Assembly (NCBI GenBank): GCA_944320845.1
Contig: CALUJA010000012.1
Location: 30,390 to 94,389 of the forward strand
Length of the DNA stretch: 64,000 bases
Direction of reading: 5' to 3'
Source: an uncultured Phocaeicola sp.
Lineage (GTDB): Bacteria; Bacteroidota; Bacteroidia; Bacteroidales; Bacteroidaceae
Every line of letters starts with the position of its first letter. Position 1 is the first letter of the stretch. Of the stretch, positions 53,926-62,632 are shown one piece after another. Below the pieces are notes generated by a model. The model saw only the letters and a list, made by a program, of their open reading frames with translations. It did not search any database and was not told the origin of the DNA. The translations under genes and the position numbers were made by a program.

Positions 53926-55122
53926 TTAGAGGCTGTCTTTGTCGCTGTTTTCCTCTTCTTTAGGTGCTTCTCCTACGCGTACCTTGATGCCCGGACTTAG
54001 TTTATGATAACCTTCGCAGACAATCATCTCGCCAGGTATCAGTCCGCGTTCTACTACAACATCGTTTCCAAATTCCGGCCCCAGTTCGATGAAGCGTCTT
54101 TCAACGACAGAATCTTGCCGCATGACGAAGATGTAGGCTCCTCCCTTTTCGATAATCAATGCTTTTTGCGGAACAACGGTTGCATGTTCGCGCACATCCA
54201 ACAGCAGACGGACTTTGGTGAACTGTCCGGGCAGCAGCACATGCTCGGGGTTAGTCATTTCCGCACGTACGGAGAATGTTCCCGTTTTAGGGTCAACCTG
54301 AGGTGCGGCAAAGTCTACCAATCCTTTGTAAGGGTAGACACTGTTGTCTGGCAGGGTGATGGTCACCGTTGGTTGCCAGGAACGTGTTGAGTCTTTTTGC
54401 CCCAACGTAACGTTTCGTTCCTTGCTTTTCAGATAGTCAAGTGCTGTCATGCTGAAATCTATCAGCACCGTGTCGCTTTTTACGATGGTGGCGAGCAATG
54501 ATTTGCCGCCTGTGCCTACCAGTGTGCCGAGGTCAACGTGACGTTCGCTGATTTGTCCGTCAAGCGGAGAGCGCACCACAGTATAACCCAGTTCTTGTTC
54601 GGCTTGATCTAAATCGGCTTGACTCATGCCCACGCTGGCAATAGCCGTTTCATAAGCTGCTTCCGCATTGTCCAAATCCAGGCGGCTGGCTGCGTTTTGC
54701 TCATAGAGCGGGCGGATGCGGGCCAGGTCTCGTTCGGCCTTTCGTGCGCTTGCTTCATCTTTTTTCAGTTGTGCGCGTGCTTTGTCTACCTTTGCCTTAT
54801 ATTGGTCCTGGTCGATGACGAACAACACTTGGTTGCGCTTTACCTCTGTACCTTCTTCAAAAAGCATCTGTTCGAGAAAGCCTTCAACCCGGGCTCGTAC
54901 TTCCACGAATTGCTGAGCACGTATACGCCCTACGTAATCACCGTAGATTTCCACATCCCGTTGTTGGGCAGGAGTCACGCTGACAATGGGAAGTTCTGGA
55001 ACAGGAGCCGGCTGGCGGGTCAGAATCAGATAGAGTATCACGATTACAATAATACCGATTCCGGCATAAACTGTTTGTTTTCTTTTTACCTTTAAGTCTT
55101 TTTTCGTCAAGAAACGTCTCAT
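53926..55122 (-). CDS. RND efflux membrane fusion (adaptor) protein, AcrA/MexE-like
   Basis: Periplasmic adaptor joining pump and outer-membrane channel. The 398-residue protein has an N-terminal membrane segment (residues 18-35, TVYAGIGIIVIVILYLIL), a biotinyl-lipoyl-like domain split around a coiled-coil hairpin (DQDQYKAKVDKARAQLKKDEAS ... LDLDNAEAAYETAIASV), the LGYTVVRSPLDGQISERHVDLGTLV segment near 180, and the beta-barrel domain. The C-terminal tail is acidic. It is the first gene of the efflux operon, with a promoter box at 55176-55183. No local regulator gene (TetR or AraC) is visible. Confidence 0.93.
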   Translation of the reverse strand: MRRFLTKKDLKVKRKQTVYAGIGIIVIVILYLILTRQPAPVPELPIVSVTPAQQRDVEIYGDYVGRIRAQQFVEVRARVEGFLEQMLFEEGTEVKRNQVLFVIDQDQYKAKVDKARAQLKKDEASARKAERDLARIRPLYEQNAASRLDLDNAEAAYETAIASVGMSQADLDQAEQELGYTVVRSPLDGQISERHVDLGTLVGTGGKSLLATIVKSDTVLIDFSMTALDYLKSKERNVTLGQKDSTRSWQPTVTITLPDNSVYPYKGLVDFAAPQVDPKTGTFSVRAEMTNPEHVLLPGQFTKVRLLLDVREHATVVPQKALIIEKGGAYIFVMRQDSVVERRFIELGPEFGNDVVVERGLIPGEMIVCEGYHKLSPGIKVRVGEAPKEEENSDKDSL

Positions 55123-55175
55123 AAATTTTTTATTTATTGTTTAGATGCCACAGAATGGGCAGGCAATATACGTGC

Positions 55176-55183
55176 CAAAGGTA
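55176..55183 (-). promoter_or_regulatory. -7 promoter box of the efflux and beta-lactamase operon
   Basis: On the minus strand TACCTTTG, a full match to TAnnTTTG, 53 nt before the ATG at 55122. The 5' leader of about 47 nt holds no obvious operator palindrome. Confidence 0.62.
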
Positions 55184-55278
55184 AGGATTTTTCTTTTAAC
55201 TGTGATAATCAATATATAATACTTGCTGTAAAATAAAGATTATTTGAGGATTCGGGTGATTTTGTGTGGAAAAATTCC

Positions 55279-55587
55279 TCATTTGAGCTCGCTCCATAAA
55301 TGTTTTACTGCGGATATCGGATGAAAAAACAGCATTCTCGGTCTGGCGTAGCGCATTACTTCTTTCATTTTTGTCCGCATGTCAGGCCGGTAACAGTGGA
55401 CTGTGCACAGGCGGCATGTCTTTTTCTTTTCCTGAAACGGACATTTCGAAAGTCGGGTGTGTGCATATTCCAACAGTTCGGCACAGGAATGGCAAAGAGT
55501 TTTGTTCTTTTCCTTATGGCGGCAGTAAAGGTATATCATTTGGCTTACAACCCGTTTTTCCTCTTTTATTTTCGAAGTTTTATTCAT
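55279..55587 (-). CDS. Cys-rich YgbA-like (nitrous oxide-stimulated promoter family) protein
   Basis: A 102-residue basic protein with a Cys-rich pattern: IYLYCRHKEKNKTLCHSC near residues 22-38, LSKCPFQEKKKTCRLCTVHCYRPDMR near 52-76, and MRYARPRMLFFHPISAVKHL at the end. This matches the YgbA family, whose transcription in other bacteria responds to nitrogen oxides; its function is unknown. The cysteine/histidine spacing suggests a metal or iron-sulfur site. The start at 55587 (MNKTSKIKEEKRVV) fits family length and lies 20 nt after a -7 box at 55608-55615. It is divergent from the thrE-like gene. Confidence 0.85.
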   Translation of the reverse strand: MNKTSKIKEEKRVVSQMIYLYCRHKEKNKTLCHSCAELLEYAHTRLSKCPFQEKKKTCRLCTVHCYRPDMRTKMKEVMRYARPRMLFFHPISAVKHLWSELK

Positions 55588-55607
55588 GGAATGTCTGTAT
55601 CGGCGTG

Positions 55608-55615
55608 CAAACATA
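55608..55615 (-). promoter_or_regulatory. -7 promoter box of the YgbA-like gene
   Basis: On the minus strand TATGTTTG, a full match to TAnnTTTG. The divergent thrE-like promoter box at 55638-55645 is only 22 nt away, so the two promoter regions overlap and probably compete. Confidence 0.6.
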
Positions 55616-55637
55616 AGTAAAATTTCAGGATTTTGTC

Positions 55638-55645
55638 TAATTTTG
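55638..55645 (+). promoter_or_regulatory. -7 promoter box of the ThrE-type exporter gene
   Basis: TAATTTTG, a full match to TAnnTTTG, 30 nt before the ATG at 55676. It overlaps the divergent promoter region of the YgbA-like gene. Confidence 0.62.
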
Positions 55646-55675
55646 CAGCCGAATTGTTTTAAGGTAAAAAGAGCT

Positions 55676-57061
55676 ATGATATTAGAGGAACATTTGGAGA
55701 CCACGGTAAAGGCTTATGACCAACAGCTGCACCGTAGGGTAGATCTCTTGTTGCGCACAGGAAAACTGTTGGTGGAAAGTCTGGCGGATACAAACCGTGT
55801 CGTGAGAAACATGAAGCGTACGGCCGTTTATTTGGGAATCCCCGAGGAGAAGCTTCACATTTATGTCAGCTTTACCATGCTGATGGTGAATGTGAGCGAC
55901 GGCGATTATTCGTTTACCAAGTTTCAGCGCATAGATGGCCATGGCGTAAACATGACGGCCATATCGGAAGTGAGCAAGCTTTCATGGCGGGCTCTCGAAG
56001 AGGACTATTCTCTCGACCGTTATGAAGAGGAACTTGAGAAGATTCGCACCAAGAAGCGTAACTACAGCCCGTGGATGGTGGCGGTTGGTGCAGGCTTTGC
56101 CTGCGGAGGATTCTGTATCCAGTTCGGATGCGACTGGATGGCATTCCTGTATGCTTCGCTTGCGGCCATTGTGGGGATGCGTGTGCGTGCCAAATGCAAT
56201 GAGTCGGGACTGAATCATTATATGGGCATTGCGATAGCGGCCTTTGTATCCACATTTTTGGCTTGGATGTCAACCCTGCTTCCAGGCGAGTGGACGGACA
56301 CTCCCTGGCATCCGCTGCTGGCGTGCGCCCTGTTCATTGTGCCGGGTGTTCCTTTGATAAACTTTGTCGACGATATGCTTGACAATTATATTCAGGTGGG
56401 TATCGTGCGGGCGATGAATACACTGCTGATGGTTTCGGCTATGGCGTTCGGCATTGCCTTTGCCGTAAAGCTTTGCCATATCGAAGACTTTTTCCCGACA
56501 ATCAGCATGGTGCCTCACCATACCTATTGGGAGTATGCTTTGGCCGCCGCCATTTCGGCGATGGGCTTTTCCATGATATTCAATGTGCAGCGCCGGCTGC
56601 TGTGGGTGGTAGCTTTGGGTGGCATCATGGCGGTTTGTACCCGCAACTTTGTCAATCTCGGCCCGAGTACCGACAATATCGGATTGGATATGGGACTGGT
56701 GATTGGTTCGTTTTCAGGCTCGGTGTTGGTGAGTCTGATAGCCATAAAGGCTGTCCATTGGTTTCATGTGCCCAATCATGTGCTGACCATCCCTTCGGTG
56801 ATTCCGATGATTCCCGGCGTGTTGATGTACCGTATGCTGTTTGGCATCATCAATATGAATGTGACCGATATTGACAAAGTGACGACTTTGATGAAGGCCA
56901 TTGAGTGTGGGGTTAATTCAGGTCTGGTTATTATGTGCATCTCGGTGGGAGTTGCCATTCCCAATATTTTCGGCCGCAAATATATCGCTTCTTCCAAGAA
57001 CAAGCATTTGGCCGAATTGCTGGAGGACAGAAAGGCCCGTGGCAAGTTTGTGGAGTGGTGA
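55676..57061 (+). CDS. Threonine/serine exporter, fused ThrE (DUF1212 plus DUF3815) type
   Basis: A 461-residue inner-membrane protein likely to export threonine and serine by proton exchange. Residues 1-120 are soluble (start LEEHLETTVKAYDQQLHRRVDLLLRTGKLLVESLADTNRV, the ThrE N-terminus), followed by five helices (about 135-275) with PGVPLINFVDDML near 250, then a second group of five helices with VIPMIPGVLMYRMLFGI near 390. The P-G-x-P and I-P-G repeats are hallmarks of the family. Start at 55676 is chosen because the promoter box lies just upstream and inside any longer frame. Ends ahead of a hairpin at 57140-57174. Confidence 0.9.
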   Translation: MILEEHLETTVKAYDQQLHRRVDLLLRTGKLLVESLADTNRVVRNMKRTAVYLGIPEEKLHIYVSFTMLMVNVSDGDYSFTKFQRIDGHGVNMTAISEVSKLSWRALEEDYSLDRYEEELEKIRTKKRNYSPWMVAVGAGFACGGFCIQFGCDWMAFLYASLAAIVGMRVRAKCNESGLNHYMGIAIAAFVSTFLAWMSTLLPGEWTDTPWHPLLACALFIVPGVPLINFVDDMLDNYIQVGIVRAMNTLLMVSAMAFGIAFAVKLCHIEDFFPTISMVPHHTYWEYALAAAISAMGFSMIFNVQRRLLWVVALGGIMAVCTRNFVNLGPSTDNIGLDMGLVIGSFSGSVLVSLIAIKAVHWFHVPNHVLTIPSVIPMIPGVLMYRMLFGIINMNVTDIDKVTTLMKAIECGVNSGLVIMCISVGVAIPNIFGRKYIASSKNKHLAELLEDRKARGKFVEW

Positions 57062-57139
57062 CGGATTGGGGCGGAGGCTGGATTGGCGGCATGAAAGCCG
57101 GATTCCACCGCGGTGAAGCCGAGAGTTTGTTACAGTGAA

Positions 57140-57174
57140 AGCGGAGTCTGGCCCGGACAAGGTCAGACTCCGCT
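57140..57174 (+). terminator. Hairpin downstream of the ThrE-type gene
   Basis: AGCGGAGTCTG (57140-57150) pairs perfectly with CAGACTCCGCT (57164-57174), an 11-bp GC-rich stem with a 13-nt loop. A T-run does not follow directly. Confidence 0.65.
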
Positions 57175-57284
57175 GCTGTCATGCGGGAGCTGCTCTTCCC
57201 GGACGGGAAAAGATAATCATAGAAAAAAGAGGAAAATCTCCGTTAATCTGCGTTTCAAAAATTTATCATATTCAATTTAATTTG

Positions 57285-57292
57285 TATTTTTG
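57285..57292 (+). promoter_or_regulatory. -7 promoter box of ruvX, giving an almost leaderless transcript
   Basis: TATTTTTG, a full match to TAnnTTTG, ends only 8 nt before the ruvX ATG at 57301. Since transcription usually starts about 5-8 nt after the box, the mRNA would have a leader of a few bases or none. Confidence 0.6.
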
Positions 57293-57300
57293 CCGCCAAT

Positions 57301-57723
57301 ATGAGCAGAATATTGGCAATAGACTATGGGAAGAAACGGACGGGAATAGCAGTGACAGACCCGATGCAGATAATTGCAAATGGACTGACTACTGTTGCAA
57401 CGTCTGAACTGATGGACTTTCTTCTGAAATATACGGCGCAGGAGAAAGTGGAACGTATTGTCGTAGGGTATCCGAAACAGATGAACAACAAGGACTCCGA
57501 GAACATGAAGCGCATTGTCCCTTTTGTAAACCTGCTGAAGAAGAAGCTTCCCGACATTCCGGTGGAGTGGGTGGACGAACGCTTCACTTCAGTACTGGCG
57601 CATCAGGCCATGATTGACGGCGGACTGAAGAAGAGTGCCCGGCAAAACAAGGCGCTGGTGGATGAAATCAGCGCTACCATTATCCTGCAGTCATACTTGG
57701 AATCGAAAAGATATAAACTTTAA
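57301..57723 (+). CDS. ruvX: Holliday junction resolvase-like / pre-16S rRNA nuclease YqgF
   Basis: RNase H-fold nuclease of 140 residues, linked to maturation of the 5' end of 16S rRNA in other bacteria. It has [24 protein letters not shown] at the start (catalytic D8 in AIDYG), [11 protein letters not shown] near 62, [11 protein letters not shown] near 95 (catalytic Glu in DERFTS) and a C-terminal [15 protein letters not shown] with the last Asp. All catalytic acids are present. def follows 14 nt downstream. Confidence 0.94.
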   Translation: MSRILAIDYGKKRTGIAVTDPMQIIANGLTTVATSELMDFLLKYTAQEKVERIVVGYPKQMNNKDSENMKRIVPFVNLLKKKLPDIPVEWVDERFTSVLAHQAMIDGGLKKSARQNKALVDEISATIILQSYLESKRYKL

Positions 57724-57737
57724 TAATACAGACAATA

Positions 57738-58292
57738 ATGATTTTACCTATTTACGTATACGGACAGCCCGTGTTAAGACAGGAGGCTGAAGACATAACT
57801 CCGGATTATCCGGACTTGAAGGAACTGATAAAAAACATGTTTGAAACGATGGAGCACGCCGATGGCGTAGGGCTGGCCGCTCCGCAGGTGGGTCTGCCTA
57901 TCCGTGTGGTGGTAATCGACCTGGATGTGCTTTCGGACGACATGCCGGAGTTCAAGGACTTCAAGCGTGCTTATATCAATCCCCATATCATTGAGAAAGG
58001 GGATAATCTGGTATCAATGGAGGAAGGCTGTCTGAGCCTGCCGGGAATTCATGAGAATGTGAAGCGCCCGGACAGGATTCACGTAACTTATCTGGACGAG
58101 GAACTGAATCCGCACGATGAATGGGTGGAAGGATATCTGGCGCGTGTGATGCAACATGAGTTTGACCATCTGGACGGCACCATGTTCATTGACCATCTTT
58201 CCGCCTTGCGCAAGCAGATGATTCGGGGAAAGCTCAATTCGATGGTAAAAGGGAAGGTTCGCTGTTCTTACAAGGTGAAAGTAGTAAAATGA
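57738..58292 (+). CDS. def: Peptide deformylase
   Basis: Removes the formyl group from the first methionine of new proteins. The 184-residue metalloenzyme has motif 1 [10 protein letters not shown] (residues 43-52), motif 2 EGCLSLPG with metal ligand C98, and motif 3 QHEFDHLDG with metal ligands H140 and H144 and catalytic E141. The C-terminus ([20 protein letters not shown]) is longer than in E. coli. It is in an operon with ruvX before it and the TPR gene after it, whose start overlaps the def stop (ATGA, 58289-58292). Confidence 0.96.
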   Translation: MILPIYVYGQPVLRQEAEDITPDYPDLKELIKNMFETMEHADGVGLAAPQVGLPIRVVVIDLDVLSDDMPEFKDFKRAYINPHIIEKGDNLVSMEEGCLSLPGIHENVKRPDRIHVTYLDEELNPHDEWVEGYLARVMQHEFDHLDGTMFIDHLSALRKQMIRGKLNSMVKGKVRCSYKVKVVK

Positions 58293-60292
58293 CAATGCGC
58301 TCGCTGTATATAGTGCTGATGGGGCTGTTCTTGCCTTTGTCCGTTCTTGCCCAAATCAATGCGGAACGGGTCATGACTATAGGCAAGAATGCGCTTTATT
58401 TTGAAGACTATGTACTTTCTATTCAGTATTTCAACCAGGTAATCAATGCCAAGCCTTATTTGGCGGAGCCTTACTTCTATCGCGGACTTGCCAAACTGAA
58501 TCTGGATGATTTCCGTGGAGCGGAAGCCGATTGCTCAGAGGCTATCGAGCGGAATCCTTTCGTGGTGAACGCCTATCAGGTGAGGGGTATCTCCCGCATC
58601 CAGCAGAAGAACTATAAGGATGCGATAGATGATTATCTGAAGGCCCTGAAGCTGGATCCTGAGAATACGAGTCTGTGGCATAACCTGGCTTTGTGCCGGA
58701 TGCAGGAGAAAGACTATACGAAGGCGCGTGCAGATTTGGATACGCTTATCCGCATCTCTCCCCGCTATACGGATGCTTACCTGATGCGCACGGAAGTTTC
58801 GCTGAAGCAGAAGGATACGCTTCAGGCGATGGTTGACGCAGACAGGGCCATCGAGATGGACCGTTACAATCCGGATACCTGGGCATCGAGAGGAATGCTC
58901 TTTCTGCAGCGCACGAAGTACCCGGATGCGGAATCGGATTTGACGGAGGCCATCCGCCTTTCTGTCCGTAATGCAGGACTGTATATAAACCGTGCTTTGG
59001 CGCGTTACAATCAAAATAACTTGCGGGGGGCGATGTCTGATTATGATGTCGCTCTGGACATTGACCGCAATAATTTTATCGGTCATTATAATCGCGGACT
59101 CCTGCGTGCGCAAGTGGGGGATGACAATCGTGCGATAGAAGATTTCGATTTCGTGCTTGAAATGGAGCCGGACAATATGATGGCGGTGTTTAACCGTGGA
59201 TTGCTGCGCGACCGCACGGGGGATTATCAGGGAGCCATTGATGATTACACGACTGTGCTCGATGAATATCCGAATTTCTTGGCTGGTTATCAGTATCGGG
59301 CGCAGGCTCGGCGCAAGACGGGCGACTTGAAAGGTGCGGACGAAGACGACTTTAAGGTGCTGAAGGCGCAGCTTGATGTGCAAAACGGCCGTTCGTCGGG
59401 CCAGACTACGGCTTCGGCCGACAATACGCGCAAGAAGTCTGACAAGAATATGAATAATTACCGCAAGATGGTGGTGGCCGATGAGGGAGAAGACAATAAG
59501 TACAAGACAGAATATAGGGGAAGGGTACAAGACCGTAATGTCAATATCCTGCCGCAGCCAATGTTTGCCCTGACTTATTATGAGCGTCAGGATGAAGTGC
59601 GGCATCAGGTGAATTTCTCAAAGGCTGTTGACGACCTGAACAACCGCCATGTGCTGCCGCATCGCCTGCTGATAACAAACAATGAAGCTTCATTGAGCGA
59701 AGAGCAGGCCAAGCAACATTTCGCTTCGATAGATGCGCAGACTTCGGCCATCGTCAAGGAACCGGACAATGCCTTGAATTATTACGCGCGTGCACTTGAT
59801 TTTTATCTGGTGCAGGACTTCGACAATGCGGTTGCCGACTTGGATGAGGCCATCAAGAGGGATTCAACCTTTTTCCCGGCCTATTTCTCGCGGGCGTTGA
59901 TTTATTATAAGCAGTTGGAGTATAGGCGCAGAGACAAAGGTTTTGAACTTGAAACAGTTTCTGCCGACAAGAATGTTCAGGTGCGTACATTCGATTATGC
60001 CCGCATTCGGGAAGACCTGGATGAGGTGATTCGCCTGAATCCGGACTTTGTATATGCTTATTATAACCGGGGGAATATTCATGCGGTGCTGAAAGATTAT
60101 CGTGCGGCGCTGGCTGACTATAACCAGGCGATAGCGCTTGACCCTCGTTTTGCTGATGCTTACTTCAATCGCGGACTGGTAAATATCTTCCTCGGAAACA
60201 ACAGTCAGGGCATACAGGATTTGAGCAAGGCCGGCGAACTGGGAATCTTCTCTGCGTATAATGTAATCAAACGATTTACGGCAACCGAATAA
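58289..60292 (+). CDS. Exported TPR-repeat protein
   Basis: A 667-residue protein with a signal peptide ([21 protein letters not shown]), followed by about nine tetratricopeptide repeats (residues about 25-350, for example [25 protein letters not shown] and [25 protein letters not shown]). A polar, low-complexity linker (about 355-480) follows, and four more TPR units to the end (for example [28 protein letters not shown]). It should serve as a protein-binding scaffold in the periplasm. No enzyme motif is visible. The second Met (58295) is an alternative start. It overlaps def and ends 6 nt before the helicase gene. Confidence 0.88.
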   Translation: MTMRSLYIVLMGLFLPLSVLAQINAERVMTIGKNALYFEDYVLSIQYFNQVINAKPYLAEPYFYRGLAKLNLDDFRGAEADCSEAIERNPFVVNAYQVRGISRIQQKNYKDAIDDYLKALKLDPENTSLWHNLALCRMQEKDYTKARADLDTLIRISPRYTDAYLMRTEVSLKQKDTLQAMVDADRAIEMDRYNPDTWASRGMLFLQRTKYPDAESDLTEAIRLSVRNAGLYINRALARYNQNNLRGAMSDYDVALDIDRNNFIGHYNRGLLRAQVGDDNRAIEDFDFVLEMEPDNMMAVFNRGLLRDRTGDYQGAIDDYTTVLDEYPNFLAGYQYRAQARRKTGDLKGADEDDFKVLKAQLDVQNGRSSGQTTASADNTRKKSDKNMNNYRKMVVADEGEDNKYKTEYRGRVQDRNVNILPQPMFALTYYERQDEVRHQVNFSKAVDDLNNRHVLPHRLLITNNEASLSEEQAKQHFASIDAQTSAIVKEPDNALNYYARALDFYLVQDFDNAVADLDEAIKRDSTFFPAYFSRALIYYKQLEYRRRDKGFELETVSADKNVQVRTFDYARIREDLDEVIRLNPDFVYAYYNRGNIHAVLKDYRAALADYNQAIALDPRFADAYFNRGLVNIFLGNNSQGIQDLSKAGELGIFSAYNVIKRFTATE

Positions 60293-60298
60293 AGTGTA

Positions 60299-62620
60299 AT
60301 GGATTGTTTGGATGAATTGAATGACAGTCAGCGTGCGGCTGTCTTGTATAATGAGGGGCCGTCGCTCGTGATTGCGGGAGCGGGCTCGGGCAAGACACGT
60401 GTGCTGACTTATAAGATAGCTTATCTGCTGGAGCATGGATACGAACCGTGGTCGGTTCTTGCCTTGACATTTACCAACAAGGCGGCGCGCGAAATGAAAG
60501 AGCGTATTGCCCGCCAGGTGGGGAGTGCCCGTGCGCGTTATCTTTGGATGGGAACGTTTCACTCCATATTCTTGCGCATTCTGCGCGCGGAGGCGGAGGC
60601 GATAGGCTTTTCACATAACTTTACCATCTATGATGCGGCTGATTCGAAAAGTCTGGTCAAGTCCATCATAAAGGAGATGAAGCTGGACGATAAGGTTTAC
60701 AGGCCGGGAATGATTCAGGGCCGCATCAGCAATGCCAAAAACCATCTGGTTTCGCCGGAGGCTTATGCCGCCAATTCCGAATTTTATCAGAGCGACCAGG
60801 CGGCGAAGATTCCGTTGATGCGCGATATCTACCGCCGTTACCAGGAGCGGTGCAGGCAGAGCGACGCTTTGGATTTTGACGACCTGCTGTTTTATACCTA
60901 TATGTTGTTCGACCGCCATCCGGATATTTGCAGAAGCTATGCAGAGCGTTTCCGTTATGTACTGGTGGATGAGTATCAGGATACGAATTTCGCCCAGCAT
61001 AGCATTGTGCTGCAACTGACGAAGCACCATCAGCACGTGTGTGTGGTGGGTGATGACGCTCAGAGCATCTATTCATTCCGTGGGGCGAATATTGACAATA
61101 TCTTGCAGTTTACCAAGCTTTATGACGATGTGCGCCTGTTCAAACTGGAGCAGAACTATCGTTCTACGCAGACGATTGTGAAGGCGGCAAACAGTCTGAT
61201 AGCGAAAAACAGCGAACGGATTCGGAAAGAGGTGTTTTCTGAAAAGGAAAAAGGGGAGCCGATACCGGTATTCAAGGCATACAGTGATGTGGAAGAGGGA
61301 GAGATTGTGGCAAACAAGATTGTCCGTCTGCACGCAAGCGGCGGATATGCTTACAGTGACTTTGCCGTACTGTACCGGACAAATGCCCAGAGCCGTATCT
61401 TTGAAGAGGCGCTCCGCAAGCGGAATCTGCCTTACCGCATTTATGGCGGACTTTCGTTTTACCAGCGGAAGGAGATAAAGGACATAATAGCCTACTTCCG
61501 TCTGGCGGTAAATCCGAATGATGAAGAGGCCTTCAAGCGGGTCATCAATTATCCGGCGCGGGGAATCGGCGATACGACCCTGAACAAGCTGGTGGAGGCG
61601 GCGAACCGGGAAGGGACAAGCCTGTGGAAGGTCTTGGCCGACCCGTTGGCCTGCGGCGTGAATATAAATAAAGGTACGCATGCCAAGCTGCAAGGCTTCC
61701 GTGATTTGATAGCGGGATTCGCTGAACGGGTGGAACGGCAGGATGCTTATGAGCTGGGGCAGGACATCGTGCGTCTGTCGGGTATTGCCGCCGACATTTA
61801 CCAAGACCGCTCGCCGGAGAATCTGAGCCGTCAGGAGAACCTTGAAGAACTGGTAAACGGAATGAACGACTTTTGCGCCACACGGCGTGAGGAGGGAAAC
61901 GAGCGCGTGCATCTTACCGACTATCTGTCTGAAGTGTCTTTACTGACCGACCAAGACAGCGACCAGGGCGAAGATATTCCGAAAGTCACCCTTATGACCG
62001 TGCATTCGGCAAAAGGACTGGAGTTTAAGAATGTTTTTGTGGTGGGAATGGAAGAAGGGCTTTTTCCAAGTCTGCTTTCGTCTGATTCCTACCGGTCGTT
62101 GGAGGAGGAGCGCCGTCTTTTTTATGTGGCCATTACCCGTGCGGAAGAGCATTGCTATCTGTCGTATGCCAAGAATCGCTTCCGATACGGCAAGATGGAG
62201 TTCTGCAATCCGAGCCGCTTTTTGAAGGATATTGATGCCCGTTATTTGGATATGCCCCAGGAGGAAACGTTCGTCCGCAGGACGGAAGACCGGATTGGAC
62301 GCTTCCGAAATGATTTTTACAGGGAGCAAGCGCCATTTTTGCCGGATGAAGATACCCGTCCGGAAGCGCCGCGCCGTTTTGTGAAGCCTGCACCGCCGCG
62401 TGTGATGCGGAAGATTGTTCCGTCTGCACCGTCTTCTCCAGCCGGTGCAGCTCCGGTTTCGGCCGGACAGCTTATCGAGCATGAGCGTTTCGGCCGGGGA
62501 GAAGTCATGAAAGTGGAGGGCACCGGCGACAACTGCAAGGCAACCGTCCGTTTCGAGCATGCGGGCGACAAGCAGCTGCTGCTGAAATATGCCCGGTTTA
62601 AGATAATAGACAATTCTTAA
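60299..62620 (+). CDS. UvrD/PcrA/Rep-type superfamily 1 DNA helicase
   Basis: 3'-5' DNA helicase for repair and replication restart. The 773-residue protein has Q-motif LNDSQRAAV, Walker A IAGAGSGKTRVLTYKIAYLL near residue 25, ALTFTNKAAREMKERI (motif Ia), VDEYQDTN (DExQ, near 223), VVGDDAQSIYSFRGA (motif III), LEQNYRSTQTI (motif IV), VTLMTVHSAKGLEFKNVFVVGMEEGLFP (motif V) and EEERRLFYVAITRAE (motif VI). The C-terminal ERFGRGEVMKVEG is the Tudor-like segment typical of PcrA/UvrD. The nspC gene follows 12 nt later. Confidence 0.95.
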   Translation: MDCLDELNDSQRAAVLYNEGPSLVIAGAGSGKTRVLTYKIAYLLEHGYEPWSVLALTFTNKAAREMKERIARQVGSARARYLWMGTFHSIFLRILRAEAEAIGFSHNFTIYDAADSKSLVKSIIKEMKLDDKVYRPGMIQGRISNAKNHLVSPEAYAANSEFYQSDQAAKIPLMRDIYRRYQERCRQSDALDFDDLLFYTYMLFDRHPDICRSYAERFRYVLVDEYQDTNFAQHSIVLQLTKHHQHVCVVGDDAQSIYSFRGANIDNILQFTKLYDDVRLFKLEQNYRSTQTIVKAANSLIAKNSERIRKEVFSEKEKGEPIPVFKAYSDVEEGEIVANKIVRLHASGGYAYSDFAVLYRTNAQSRIFEEALRKRNLPYRIYGGLSFYQRKEIKDIIAYFRLAVNPNDEEAFKRVINYPARGIGDTTLNKLVEAANREGTSLWKVLADPLACGVNINKGTHAKLQGFRDLIAGFAERVERQDAYELGQDIVRLSGIAADIYQDRSPENLSRQENLEELVNGMNDFCATRREEGNERVHLTDYLSEVSLLTDQDSDQGEDIPKVTLMTVHSAKGLEFKNVFVVGMEEGLFPSLLSSDSYRSLEEERRLFYVAITRAEEHCYLSYAKNRFRYGKMEFCNPSRFLKDIDARYLDMPQEETFVRRTEDRIGRFRNDFYREQAPFLPDEDTRPEAPRRFVKPAPPRVMRKIVPSAPSSPAGAAPVSAGQLIEHERFGRGEVMKVEGTGDNCKATVRFEHAGDKQLLLKYARFKIIDNS

Positions 62621-62632
62621 AAGCTGATATAG

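Noticed and set aside
58535-59605. 356-residue minus-strand open frame
   Set aside because: Antisense to the TPR gene with no recognisable domain; a shadow.
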